A stretch of 64,000 nucleotides of DNA. Origin: Apostichopus japonicus (lineage: Eukaryota > Echinodermata > Holothuroidea > Aspidochirotida > Stichopodidae). The notes beneath the pieces are model-generated. The model worked only from the letters and a program-made list of their open reading frames with translations, was not told where the DNA came from and did no database searches. The position numbers and the translations under genes are program-made. Shown piece after piece: positions 1-12,200 of the stretch. The stretch lies in NCBI RefSeq assembly GCF_037975245.1, contig NC_092563.1, forward strand, positions 26,258,960-26,322,959. Reading direction: 5' to 3'. The number at the start of each line of letters is the position of its first letter. Position 1 is the first letter of the stretch.

Positions 1-951
1 TCTAATTGCAATGTATAAGTTGTTGCTTGTCTTTATCGGTATTTGTTATTCTGCAGTTGACAAGTCAATGATTTTTTTCGTTCCTAAGAAATATTACCAA
101 GAACTGCTCACAATGTCTTTTCTATGGTTCTGGTAAAATGATATTACTGGGAATTGAATACATTATTTTATTTGTCGCATGTCCGATGCTATGAACTATT
201 TTAGACATTAGCTTTAAAATCGCCTTTACCACCTAACTATGTACATGACGCGCAACACTATTAAATACAACAAAGACATTGCTCAGTACAACGACTGTGT
301 GAATATTATACAAATATAAAGTACAACAAGTTATAAACACCCCTCTCGTAATAGTGGAACATGCCAGCTTGATACGAGAGGTATTTCATTTGCCGAAAAT
401 GAAACGTGACGGTCTGTACATGAAATTATGATGAACAATAAATAGACCTCAGAGGGCGGTGGATGTGCTAGTTGATTTTGCAATTGGATTCAGTTCGAAT
501 ACCCACTTTTAAATGACAGATAAAATAACATAAGTAGAAAATGTTGTAAAAAAACGTCATTAACGATTATTAAAAGGTAATGAATATTTAACGTATAATA
601 ATACTTTTCACTAATACACCAAACATCACCTAACACAAGTATAAGTTAGTTAACGTTAGCTACCCCATTCCCTTTTGTCATATACGATATGTTTAACATA
701 AATAAACTAAAGGAAACACCCAGAAAGGAAGGATCATGTTTTTTTTTTAACAATCGAAGATGTCACATTTTGTGACAATTTCACTGACATTGTAATATCA
801 ATAATTTAAATTACAGTTTTTTACAAACTTATAATTTGAGGGCGAATCTAAGAAGATTATTTTTCGCCGTAACAACCATGACGGAAAGTAGTGGTGGAAC
901 TTATAAGAACCCACCACTCATACGTAGTATAGCTACATTGAAATAAATAAA
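1..951. other. AT-rich sequence without a recognised gene
   Basis: I see no protein of a known family and no clear repeat here. The stretch is the 3' side of the forkhead gene and may hold its 3' UTR or a later exon. Confidence 0.4.
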
Positions 952-966
952 CTACATGCCGTTGAT
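952..966 (-). CDS. Candidate tiny terminal exon of the forkhead gene
   Basis: A pyrimidine-rich tract ending in AG precedes position 966. Phase-0 joining from the forkhead exon would give four codons and then TAG. The exon is too short to judge by coding content. A different 3' exon beyond the left edge of the window is equally possible. Confidence 0.2.
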   Translation of the reverse strand: MNGM

Positions 967-1317
967 CTTGAAAGAAGTAGCAGTGAAAAGTTATAATAAT
1001 TATCTTTGGGAAATATCTGCTGCAAAGGTTCGACAAGTTAACTAAATTACATATACATATTAGTTTGCTGTTGGGTCGAACACAGAGTGACAAGGAATAT
1101 GAAAGATTAACTTCATTTTTTATTTGTAGTTGAAGACACATTAATTTCAGGGGTTCAGATATTTCTTCTTTGAAGCTAATATTTTTATTTTGAACTGCTG
1201 AAATACCAATTGAAATTAAAAAAAAACCGACTGCCGTAAAAAAAATAAAGCTAGGGAAGATAAACTCCGGTCAACTGAAGATTATAGTGTAAAGGTATAT
1301 TATGTAATTATACTTAC

Positions 1318-1848
1318 TTGTTGCAAAACAAACGCCTCCGCTGCATTATTTTCATCCGGCAAGGTGTTATTGTTAGTCTCAAGTTCTTGGCTAGTTCTTT
1401 TGAATGCCGTGACGTCATCAAACGTATTCCTTTCTCGAAGAGGTTTCAACGTGGTTGAATTCGACAAACAACTTTTCTCTAGACAATGTTTGCAATTTTC
1501 ATTCATTGTCCAATAATTATCTTTACCATTTGGCTTGCTGCTATCTCGAAGAACTTTCCGAAAGCATTCGTTAGCTGAAAGGTTATGACGTATGCTGTTC
1601 CGCCAACCACGATAGGGTCCACGAAAACACGGGTAGCGATTCTCTAAACAGGACACGATTTGACGGAGAGTGAGGGCCCGTTCCGAGGACGCCATGATTG
1701 CCTGACTAATGAGTTCAGTGTAAGTATACGGCGGTCTGATCCTACGGGTATAGGTTTGACGTTGTTTCCCCTTCGCCGAACGCCTCTGGTTATTAGGCGT
1801 AGGTACATACCATTGGTAGGCGTCACCGTATCCCAAATTATACTGCAT
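1318..1848 (-). CDS. Forkhead (Fox) transcription factor, first coding exon; FoxH-like at best
   Basis: The exon encodes 177 residues from ATG at 1848, or 182 if translation runs into the intron and stops at 1300. Residues about 38-125 form a forkhead (winged-helix) domain: it opens with RPPYTYTEL and carries the recognition-helix block GWRNSIRHNLSANECF, followed by KDNYWTM. This family binds DNA as a nuclear transcription factor. A GW..SIRHNLS.N.CFRKV pattern is closest, among the families I remember, to FoxH, the Smad partner in Nodal signalling; FoxN/J-like or a lineage-specific Fox is possible. The exon ends at a good donor (gtaagt) in phase 0. A downstream acceptor at 966 would add four residues and a TAG at 952-954, but that last exon is a guess. 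The tail after the domain is polar and low in complexity. Confidence 0.85.
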
Positions 1849-4813
1849 GGTCTATCACAATAAATGCAATGTTCAAGGAAAAAATTCACAGAGAATATTA
1901 CAAACAAATAAAGAGTTTTTCTCGCAAAGGAACTTAAAATAACAACCGAAGTGTTCTGATGGAAACTATAGAAACTGGTTGGTTCAAAACGAAGCAGGAC
2001 CTCGATGAAGTTTGAAAGAAGATGAAGTTTGTCAAGAGTTTAAAGTCTGAATGTGATTGAATGATAAATATCTTAACTTGAACAAGAAGAAACCATTTCC
2101 TGTTTTCAACTGATACTACGCAGACATAATCCTTTTAATGCATCAACCAATCAGGTTTACCGTGTGATAACAGTTTGGCTTTCTCTTTGACCAATGGGGT
2201 AAAGGCTTCTAAAGAGCGAGAATTGTAAGCGAATAAACTCTGGTAATCCGCATTCATAGTCAAAACTTGTTGGCGTCAATAGCGATCATGAAATAAACTA
2301 ACACTTGAATGTGTAAACTTTGAGATAATATCACAAAATGAAATGCGAAACTAAATAATCAAACCATTACGTTGTAGAACTTATTTTCAAATTAAAATAT
2401 ATTTTGAGTTGACAAACTACCAACTGTTCTATTACTTAACCTAACTCAACGTTGAACCACCGGCGTCAAGAGGGCTTAAGAGTTAAACTTAATTAGGGAT
2501 GAGAAAGAGGAGGAAGGGTCTGCACTGGGTTCATGGGAGGGTGTACTGCCAAATCTGGGGAAATTCCGCAGTAAAGACGGCATCGAGGGAACACCATGTT
2601 TTGCCAGTATTCTAGTCTGCTTCATTTCTTCAGCCTTTGGTGCTCTCTGCTTCCCAAAACTTGTTTTGTCTCCTGCTTGTTAAATTCAGCCTAAGTTTTA
2701 CCACACCGGACAGAAGGGGATACCACCCATCTCCCCCCCCCCCCACCTCATGTGTACACAAATAGTACTGTGCCTCTCCTTAAACTGTTGGGGCCTTCAA
2801 ATCAGAATTCCTCGTTACGAGTCTGCATAAAACCCATTTCTGACTAAGGACTATACTCTAACAAACTTTATAGGAAATGGTGACAAACTTAGTTTAGAAG
2901 AAAAATACCATTACAACAAATTTGATTATACAATCAGGTATTTTATGCGAAGGAAGCATGCAGGGTAAAGGACTTAGACACGCTTTGTTTAAATCGTATA
3001 CCCTGTTGATTTGTGGCAAGTAGCGAATGGCACTTTTCTAGGAGGGGTAACACCACATATCAACATTTTCTCCCCCTCCCCTCCCCCATCACCCCTCCCC
3101 CACCACCACTTTTGTCTTTCAGATGTCCTTGTGTGTCACCAACTCAGCAATAGCGTCCCCGATAGGTTACGGTCTGTTTGCATGGCACGTACTGACGTCA
3201 CTATAGCCAGAATACCCCGTTACACTTCACTTGCCAATATTTCGTACGTTCTCGCGGATATAGCAAAAATGTAATAATATATTTGATGAAGTTTAAGCAA
3301 ACATGGCATGTTCTCATGTTCCTTTTTAAGAGGAAGATTGCATACTCTGAACTTTGCTAACCAGATTACTAATTATTTATTTATTTTATAAAGCAGGGCG
3401 GAAAGGTGGCAAAGTGACATGTAAACATTGAATGATGCGATGTTATTCCGTTAATTATTGATAATTCCAAACATGAAATGATCTTAAATTTTAACGTTAA
3501 AATGTTAACGTTAAATTTTCTTTGGCATATAGATACAAAAATGATGGCGCATCAGATTGTGTACAGCCTTCTTAGATAATTAAAAAAAAGTGAACGAATT
3601 ATGAGATGGCAACTTAAGCAACCCGTGTGCATAAATAGAGATATGAAAACCCCGCACAGGTTGGGGGAGGGGTGGGGTTAGTATATTTCAGTGGGTATGA
3701 GAGGAATTTCGGGAGGACGGAGGGAGGGGGTAAGCAATGGGAAGTAGATGAATGGATGTACAGGATTCGGTCAAATTGGCGAATCCTTTATTTTATACCA
3801 ATTACTGCGCTGATTAGCACTTCATTTCTAACAACGGTTCTTCATAAAAATGTTTGATTCTGTATGGATTCACTCCTTAATGAGAAGTACAGTACACGAT
3901 AATGTGTGTTCAAAAATGGAAGACAAAAAGAGGGCATGGTCTGACTCATTTGCCTCTGGATGACAATAGCGGGGTAGGGTCGGAATGGTAGGGGGACCGT
4001 ATAGGCTACCGTATATAATGTAACCTATTACTAATAGTCTGCGTTCTTTGGCCACTGCATTCGACCAACGGAAGTGTTCACATAAACTATCGAATTTCTT
4101 TTCAAGTGACGTCAGTCACGCGTCAATATAAAGGTGGCATCTTTCTTTTTATAGGGAGCTATTCACAGTGACGGTAACTCCTTTAAGTCTACCGTAGGTA
4201 GGCTTTACTTGTAATCCGGCTATTATTTTCTTTGTTAAGGAACGGGAGTCGGTGTCTCTTAGCCAGGAAGCGCTACGCGTCTTAAATCCGTTTTAGTTCA
4301 ATCTATATTTCATTCTGTTTTTGTAAAGGGTTTGTAAAGGGTTGTAAAGAAACCAACCTCTGATGAAGTTCAAAGTGATAGACCTACAATGGAATGAGCG
4401 TTTATTTAATTTGATTGATCAAACCGGCAGTGATTTGATGTTGTTGTATATATGCATGGTAGGCCACATGTAAAAAAAAAAACTGAAAGATGAATAGTCG
4501 ATTCGAGTCACAATAAACCACATCGTACGAATTATCCAGCTATAATCCATGAAGGAGAGTGAGGACTCAACGAGGAAATTATTTAATAGTGTACTGATAC
4601 TTCCCGATGAAATATACGAGAGAGGAGGGGGGTTGAAATATTCGTGCCCATTTTTGTCAATAGGTTTCCACACAGACCCACCTACACTAAGCAACGAGAG
4701 TAGCAGGCATAATATGGAAACTCGGGTGAAATAACAACAGAAAAAAAAAAATGAAAAAAGTCATTGGATTTGATGTTACAAAATACGCATTCGTCATATC
4801 CAACCCGGCGTCG

Positions 4814-4869
4814 TACTGTCCTCACTGACACTGTATTGGTGCACCAATACAGTGTCAGTGAGGATAGTA
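4814..4869. repeat. 56-bp palindrome with a perfect 46-bp core
   Basis: Positions 4819-4864 are a perfect inverted repeat without a spacer, centred on GGTGCACC. With one mismatched pair (4818/4865) the symmetry extends to 4814-4869. The outer arm reads TCCTCACTGACACTG. It can form a cruciform or hairpin; no function is evident. Confidence 0.95.
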
Positions 4870-5769
4870 AGATGCTGGGTGGGGTGGGGAGGGGGGTGAG
4901 GAGAGGGGGGTATGTATTCCTTCCGATTATTATTTTCATGGCATGAAATAGAAATGAATCAGTTTCGTACAAAAATGCCTATATCTTAAAATCCTGGTAT
5001 GATGTAAAATACATCAATATTGGCAGTACAAGGATTGGATGGAGGAATTGGGGTGCGTGGGGTAAGAAGGGCTCTCGCAATGAAGCTGTTTAATTTAGCC
5101 TTACTTTTCCAGCCAATGGTTCTATACATTGAACATATTCAAAACAATAAAGGACAAAAGATTCAGATATCAGTAATTTATAATCATTCTTTCATTCATA
5201 TTCTTTAAGATCTTGCACTTTTATAATTTTTTTGTAAATTAGTCACTTTTAGTGTATATACTATCAGCCGTGAACGAGTGTGAGCTTGCATGTTATTTTA
5301 AATTATGTATTTTAATCATTGTTTCTGCTGAAATTGGTTTTATCTGTGTATACTGCAGTAAGCTATGAATGGGAGTGAGTTTATGTTGACCTGTGTGCAT
5401 TGATGTGGCGAAGGGGAATCATAAATTCAGAATAATTTCTACTAAATATTAAAATCAACTAGCTGTGGTTGTCATGGTAATGAGAAAGAACTTTGTTCAC
5501 ATTAGGCATGTTCACACAGTTAGGCATTTGTTCACAGTGAGGCATAATTTGTTCACTTTAGGCATTAGTTTCACAATGTATATTTAATATGCTAAGAAAG
5601 ACTGCTGCATTTCAAAACCAAATTCAAATAGTGTCATGACCCTGCATGATTTAGGCAGAAGAAGCCTCTTTTGAAAGCCTTTCTCACCCATTCTAATACC
5701 TATCCCCAATCTTATCCATGAACTTTATCTATGAGCCTTATTCCTGATCCCTTTCCTTGATCCCTATCT

Positions 5770-6255
5770 TTAGCATTCCCTTATCCGTACCTAAGAGCAT
5801 ATCCCTGATCCCTACATCACTAGACATACTGTATTAAACATCTCTGTTATTCATCATCAGTACACAATAACATAACAATAATGATGATCCCTTCCACTTG
5901 TAATGTACATGCAAACTGATCCCTGTCTATGAACCTTATCACTGATCCCTATAACCCTGATCCCTATCTGTGAGCATATCGCTGATCCCTACGTCACTAG
6001 TCATGTCATCTATGTTATTCATCATCAGTAGACAATAACATAACAATAATGATGATCCCTTCCACTTGCAATGTACATGCAAACTGATCCGTCTCTGAGC
6101 CTTAATACTGATCCCTACCCCTGATCCCTATCTGTGAGCATATCCCTGACCCCTATATCACTAGTCATACTGTATTATTCATCTATGTTATTCATCATCA
6201 GTACACAATAACATATCAATAATGATGATCCCTTCCACTTGCAATGTACATGGCA
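5770..6255 (+). repeat. Direct tandem repeat, about 170-bp unit, three copies
   Basis: A unit with TGATCCCTA words, then CATCATCAGTA, then AATGATGATCCCTTCC recurs with the last marker at about 5881, 6049 and 6222. The copies differ by substitutions and small indels. Confidence 0.85.
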
Positions 6256-6389
6256 AAGTCTTTTTTTTTTTGGCTACACTAATATTGCACTACAATAATG
6301 CTCTGGTGAAAAGCATGAATTTATGAAATATTACTTGCATCTCATATTTTAAATGTAAGTGGTTAATAAAATAAAAAATATTGATGGAG

Positions 6390-6532
6390 CAGGGGTGGGG
6401 AGAGGCAGGGGGGTGGTGAAGTTGGTGTTGACAGAAGGATTCTGCCTTATGTGTACTCAGAGGTGTAGGAGTATATTTCTGAATGGGGAGATAGGGGAAG
6501 GGAGGGGAGGGGGAGGGGAGGGGAGGGAGGAG
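6390..6532 (+). repeat. G-rich tract with quadruplex-forming potential
   Basis: Runs of four or more G recur at short spacing near 6393-6415 and especially 6486-6530 (GGGGAAGGGAGGGGAGGGGG). Four or more G-tracts with loops of one or two bases fit a G-quadruplex. It lies past the 3' end of ANKRD27. Confidence 0.6.
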
Positions 6533-6800
6533 AACACCATCATGTTTTCACATTGATATTTCTTGTTCCATCACAGCAATTTCCAAGCACAAGAATACTT
6601 GTCAGATTGTGGTTACTACACCTCTGGTGATGTGAAACACATGTACTAGTATGCATAGAAATCTGTCTGCACACTGTATGCTGATTGCCAGCAAAAACTT
6701 GATTCCCCGCCATTCCGCATACTGCATTGCCCTACACTAATGACTATTGAAGTATAATAAAGTACGTATATAAATAAGTTGACATTCAGCTGCTCGGTGA

Positions 6801-6806
6801 TTTAAT
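6801..6806 (-). terminator. Possible polyadenylation signal of ANKRD27 (ATTAAA)
   Basis: ATTAAA on the minus strand lies about 245 bases past the ANKRD27 stop codon. It is the common variant of AATAAA. No canonical AATAAA was seen closer, so this is the best candidate, with no transcript evidence. Confidence 0.35.
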
Positions 6807-7050
6807 AACCTCCATTATCTTCCTGGTGCTTCTTGGTTTTAACAAAAAGCCAACCTAGTTGCATCCTTGCCTTCCTGTGTCTAATTTTAGAAGTACAGAA
6901 TAAAACCTGCAGAAATCCATGCTGGTGCGGCATTCATCAATCATTTCCTTCAACATGGTAAACGTATTACCATGTTTTCCTAACATACATCGCTTGCATC
7001 TCTCTGCTGTTTCCCTGAAACCCTCCCTGAATTTCTTCATCTCGAGTATT

Positions 7051-9268
7051 TCATGGCACTTCTTCGTCTAATTCTAAGGCATCGTTTCCTCCTCTCCTTT
7101 CTGTTGGCTCTGGAGGATTTACAGGGTCACTGGTCAAACTCTGGTTTTCTTCTTGTCTAACAGTGTTCGAGTCCCTACCTTGGTCGCTGTCACCCTGGGC
7201 ATCTGTTAACTTAAGTGTCCTTTCTTGCAGCTCAATGTGTTTAAGGTTGGATCTATCAAACTGCTGAATTGCAAACTGTTCAAAAGAGACAAAGAGGAGG
7301 TAAAACGATGTTAACAGTAAACATGAGCAACTCATTAATCTCGGAAACATCTTGTGACTTTATATTCTTAACAGTTTCTTCTGGTTTCTTTGGAATGATA
7401 TCGTACCACAAGTATAGAGAGTCCCTCCTGCGCCCCTCCTATTTTTCACCCTCCAAAATAGAATTCTGGCTAGGTCAATCACTTGAGAGGACATACAAAC
7501 GTATATGGGAGACTCAGATGCGTGAAACCACTTACCATATGCTGGGCACGGTTCTTCTGTAAACTGTCCTTTCTCTCGATTGGAATGGTTTTGGGTTTTG
7601 AAGCTGGAAGAGGAGAGACAACTATTTCATTTGTAACTCTGGCAAGTATTTGAGATGAAGTGTATGAAATATCCCATATGACTCATTGGTGATGTAACAA
7701 ATCAACAAATGTAACAATATGCATAGAACCCCCTGTTCATCTTGGCAAATCTGAATATGCATAGAACACTCTTCATCTTGACAAATCTGAATATGCATAG
7801 AACCCCCTGTTTATCTTGACATATCTGAATATGCATAGAACCCCCTGTTTATCTTGACAAATTTGAATATGTATAGAACCCCTGTTTATCTTGACAAATC
7901 TGAATATGCATAGAACCCCCTGTTTATCTTGACATATCTGAATATGCATAGAACCCCCTGTTTATCTTGACAAATCTGAATATGCATAGAAGCCCTGTTT
8001 ATCTTGACAAATCTGAATATGCATAGAACCCCTGTTTTTCTTGACATACTGTTGAACAGTGCTGGTAATGAAGTGACTTGCAATGCAATAATGGTATGAA
8101 AAAAAAAAAAAAAATTATTTAAAGTATTACATTTTCATACAGTTCAATTCTCTCTTGTGACTCTAAGATATCTATTGTTGATTCTAAGTCAGAGAGCACT
8201 AACTAATGAACAGATTGCATCTAAAGCAAGATGCCATGCAGACCTTTAAATTATATCTAACCTACAGAAACAAGACAAACAACACTGAGGATTTTTACTG
8301 CTATGTAAAAGTTCTAGTCCTGAGTTAAGGAAATTGCATTGTGTGGTTGTAAACACAGTTAAGATTTTACCTCCTGTTCACAATAAAATCATTTCTCTTT
8401 TAGTTGTTCAGAAGCTCCTTTCTTAGCCTGTTGGCTTAAGATCATGTGTAGTATCTGTTCTTTCAGCTCAGATACACAGTGGACAAATTCCTTTTAGAAG
8501 GCATTTGTGATAGCTCACTCGACGAAACACCATCATGATCACACCGTTACAGTGTCGATTAAGGGGACTGGGGTTGAGAGAGGATCAAGTTGTTAAGTTT
8601 TCCTGCCCTGGCCACCCTATCGTGGGTGACTTTTCTTAAACAGTACGTTTATGTATTTATCATGTGCATTCAGTGTACTGTGTAGTTCTATCATATTCTT
8701 TGTGATTTTTGCATCTGTACACGTAAGTTATAATTAATCTACCTAAAGGCAAACTGTCTGTCCAGTCAAAGCCTTGTTAAAGGTCACTACACGTTATGGT
8801 CTTGTTGAGTCCTAACCGGTAATTTTCCTGACTCGACTCAAGACATGGACTTGAGTCACTGTATTATATCTACTGGGAAACCTTAACAAACTTGTTTCGG
8901 TGTCTGACTTTTGAAATTTGATTGACTAATGTCATGGATAGTTACAATACTGAGTCTAGGAGTCGCTTCTTGACAAAGTGAATGCTCTAAAAGGCACGCC
9001 AATCATCCCCGACCAATCATTTTCTACATCTTTCCTACTACATTTTTAACTTACATGTACTCTGAGGGCTTGCCCCAGCCTCGTCTGTTATATCTTTCTC
9101 TCGATGAATTGCCAGCCTCTCGTTCGCTAGAGGTGGTGTTGCTCCTGTTACATCTCTGTCCTCATATTGTGAGAGGTTGCTTGATGTGGTCGTCTCTGAA
9201 TCTTCTTCGTGCATGGTGGACAACAGTGAGGAGATGGCAGATTCTATTATACCAGCGACCACATCATT
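7051..9268 (-). other. ANKRD27: C-terminal tail of ANKRD27 (exons 22-24)
   Basis: The last 168 residues are polar and rich in Ser, Thr, Glu and Asp, with no recognised domain. Exon borders were chosen from splice signals and frame: donor after 9055, exon 7536-7603, acceptor at 7276, stop at 7051-7053. Sequence similarity to vertebrates is weak here, so this part of the model is the least certain. Confidence 0.75.
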
Positions 9269-12200
9269 CTGTAAAATAAACAACGTAGCAAGAAAACTGA
9301 AACATTTGGAATATGTATCAAGCAACAGCTAACAGACGTATCCATTAAATAATGTCTCGTGACATTATTGATAAGGAGGAAACTGTTCAAATAACTTTTA
9401 ATGATCAGTCAACTTTAACAAAGAAATATTCAGAAAGGACAAATAAGGGGCTAGCAGATATTAAAATATTTAAATTAGTGTCATAGTGTACAAAACTTTC
9501 TTCCACAAGCTCAAACACTGTATCAAAAGGATACAATGTAAAGCTGAAATTGACGGACAAGCATCATTTGAATCTTATCCACAATGACTAAGGATTGTCA
9601 GAGTCTTCACATTGGTACAAAACCAGGAAAGGTTTGTCACTTCTACTCCCCCCCCCACCTACCCCCTGCACCCCAGTTTCAATGATTTGCCTGACATTAC
9701 CTGAGCTAGTTGTAGGGGTGTAAGCTGGGCCTTGTTTCTGCTCAAGGGGTTCGCTCCACCTTCCTCTATTAAAATCTTGACCAATTTGGCATGGTTACTC
9801 CTAGCAGCTTCATGCAATGGTGTGTTACCTCGATAATTAATCTGGTCCACGTTAGCACCTTGCTGAAAATGAGACCAAAAAGAAAATAATATTACAACCG
9901 GCCAGTTGGGACAATATCATCATACTAATACCACTCTTTCCTGTCCTGCCATATTATGCTTCAAAGCACTCGTACTGACAGTATGGGCAGTTCCTAATAT
10001 TCGTCTGATGGAAACATGACATTCATACTGCTCATGCTGTCAGTATGAGTGCTTTGCAGCAAGAGATAAAAGTGCAGTACAGACAAAAATTGTCTCAATT
10101 GAGTACCTAACACCAAAGCTTATGTACGAAAGAAAAGGTACTACCATCCCCACCCCACTGATTTAAACAACCATCTTTACCACTATCACTACCACTATCC
10201 CTACCACAGCACTATCAGCACCATCTCCATCCCTACTACTATCACCACCAATAGCTGCACCATCTCCACCCCTACTACTATCACCACCAATGTCAGCACC
10301 ATCTCCACCCCTACTACTATCACCACCAATGTCAGCACCATCTCCACCCCTACTACTATCACCACCAATGTCAGCACCATCTCCACCCCTACTACTATTA
10401 CCACCAATGTCAGCACCATCTCCACCCCTACTACTATCACCACCAATGTCAGCACCAACTACACCCCTACTACTATCACCACCAATGTCAGCACCATCTC
10501 CACCCCTACTACTATCACCACCAATGTCAGCACCATCTCCACCCCTACTACTATGACACCAATGTCAGCCCCATCTCCACCCCTACTACTATCACCAGCA
10601 ATGTCAGCACCATCTCCACCCCTACTACTATCACCAGCAATGTCAGCATCATCTCCACCCCTACTACTATCACCACCAATGTCAGCACCATCTCTACCCC
10701 TACTACTATTAGCACAACCATCCTTACCACTATCACTATCCCTACCACAGCCACTATCAGAACCATCTCCACCCCTACTACTATCACCACCAATGTCAGC
10801 ACCATATCCACCCTATTTCTATCACCACAACCATCCCTACCACTATCAGAGTCACCACCATTATCAACATCCCTACCTTTACTACTTTTATTAGCACTGC
10901 CACTACCACTACCATCAAATCTGATCTACATCTTGGCATGGTCCAAGTTGAGTTCCTTCTCTTCATGAAACTGGCAAACAACCCTATCTTAGAAACTCTT
11001 AGATAGATTCTATTCAGGACCTGCAGTTTAACTATGACAGATGAACTTACCGCTATGAGAATAGATGCTGATGTGACATAGCCATTCATACAGCAATAAT
11101 GGAGGGGTGTATTACCATTGGTATCCCTCATATTGTACTTGGCACCAAACTTCAACAACTTTGAAACAACCTAACAGAAAAAGAAAATGAAAAAAGAAGA
11201 GAAAGGTTCTATAGACTTCTGATATATATTGACAGTCTTTGAGATCAGAATCAATTTTAAAGTCCTTGCAATCAAGAACAGAAGGAAAAATAGTGTCACC
11301 ATTATCTTAAACCATTATATATCTTAGTAATCTTAGGCACCAATTCCAAATAGAAGAAGAGGTACATGTGGTAGACTAATTCTCTTGAATGTATCGACCG
11401 CAAACCAATCCGTACCAGCCTTTGTGATGTTACTAGCACTCCTTAACTGAAGTGATGTTCACAGTGTTGTATTTACAGATGCATATACTAAAATGGGATA
11501 TAGTTTTGTTACCGTACACCCTCGCATACAATTCCTTGCCTGTGATCAATCTGCACCAGTCTGTGACATTATTGGGGTAGGAATGGAGTGTAATGGTGTA
11601 CTTACCGAGGCATGGTCGTATTGACATGCAAGGTGCAGTGGTGTACCTTGGGTGCTTGTGTTATTCCAGCTGTTAACATCGGCACCCCTCCGCAGAAGTA
11701 AATCCACCAATGAAGCATGGCCGTGAAGGCTTGCCATGTGAAGCGACGAGTAGCCTTCTGTGTTACAGGAATTCACATTTAAACCTGAATCCATTATGAT
11801 TAAAGTTCTCTGTAAAAAAAATGGAAAAACCCCATGCAAATGAAAAGGATGCAAACCAAGACACCAGAGTTACCAGTAGGAAATATGTGATTGTGTTTTA
11901 ACTGAAAAATCACAAAATATATGAACCTTTTCCAACCACAAACGAAAATGACATATCTAGGGATTGTAAATGTCAGAAACAGTTCTCATGGTTCACACTG
12001 ATATTCATATGTTTGACTTACTACATGATACCTTTCACACACAACTTGAACATGAAGACCACTTTGGAAAAGATGGAGTTAAGTGGTTTGCTGCCACCAA
12101 TTACTTATGATGCCAGAGTAAAACCATGATATGTATCATAGAGTACCATGTCTACTTGTAAAATCAAGATGTATCACTGAGTACCATGTCTACCTGTAAA

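Larger units (their letters stand above)
1849..6800. other. Intergenic region between the forkhead gene and ANKRD27
   Basis: The open frames here are short and low in complexity; none looks like a protein family. Visible contents are inverted CCAAT motifs near 2145-2195 upstream of the forkhead exon, a C-run near 2733, a CRE-like TGACGTCA near 4107 with an A/T box about 20 bp on, the palindrome at 4814-4869, the 170-bp repeat at 5770-6255 and the G-rich tract at 6390-6532. The promoter motifs are not tied to any transcript. Confidence 0.5.

Noticed and set aside
4107-4133. Promoter with a CRE and a TATA-like box
   Set aside because: The motifs are suggestive, but no transcript or exon follows on the plus strand.
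6855-7040. 61-codon minus-strand frame starting 10 bp after the ANKRD27 stop
   Set aside because: The peptide looks fairly protein-like, but it is in another frame of the probable 3' UTR, is short, and has no family I know.
10201-10894. Pro/Ser/Leu-rich and Val-rich repeat proteins
   Set aside because: They arise from the 39-bp tandem array and appear on both strands at the same place.
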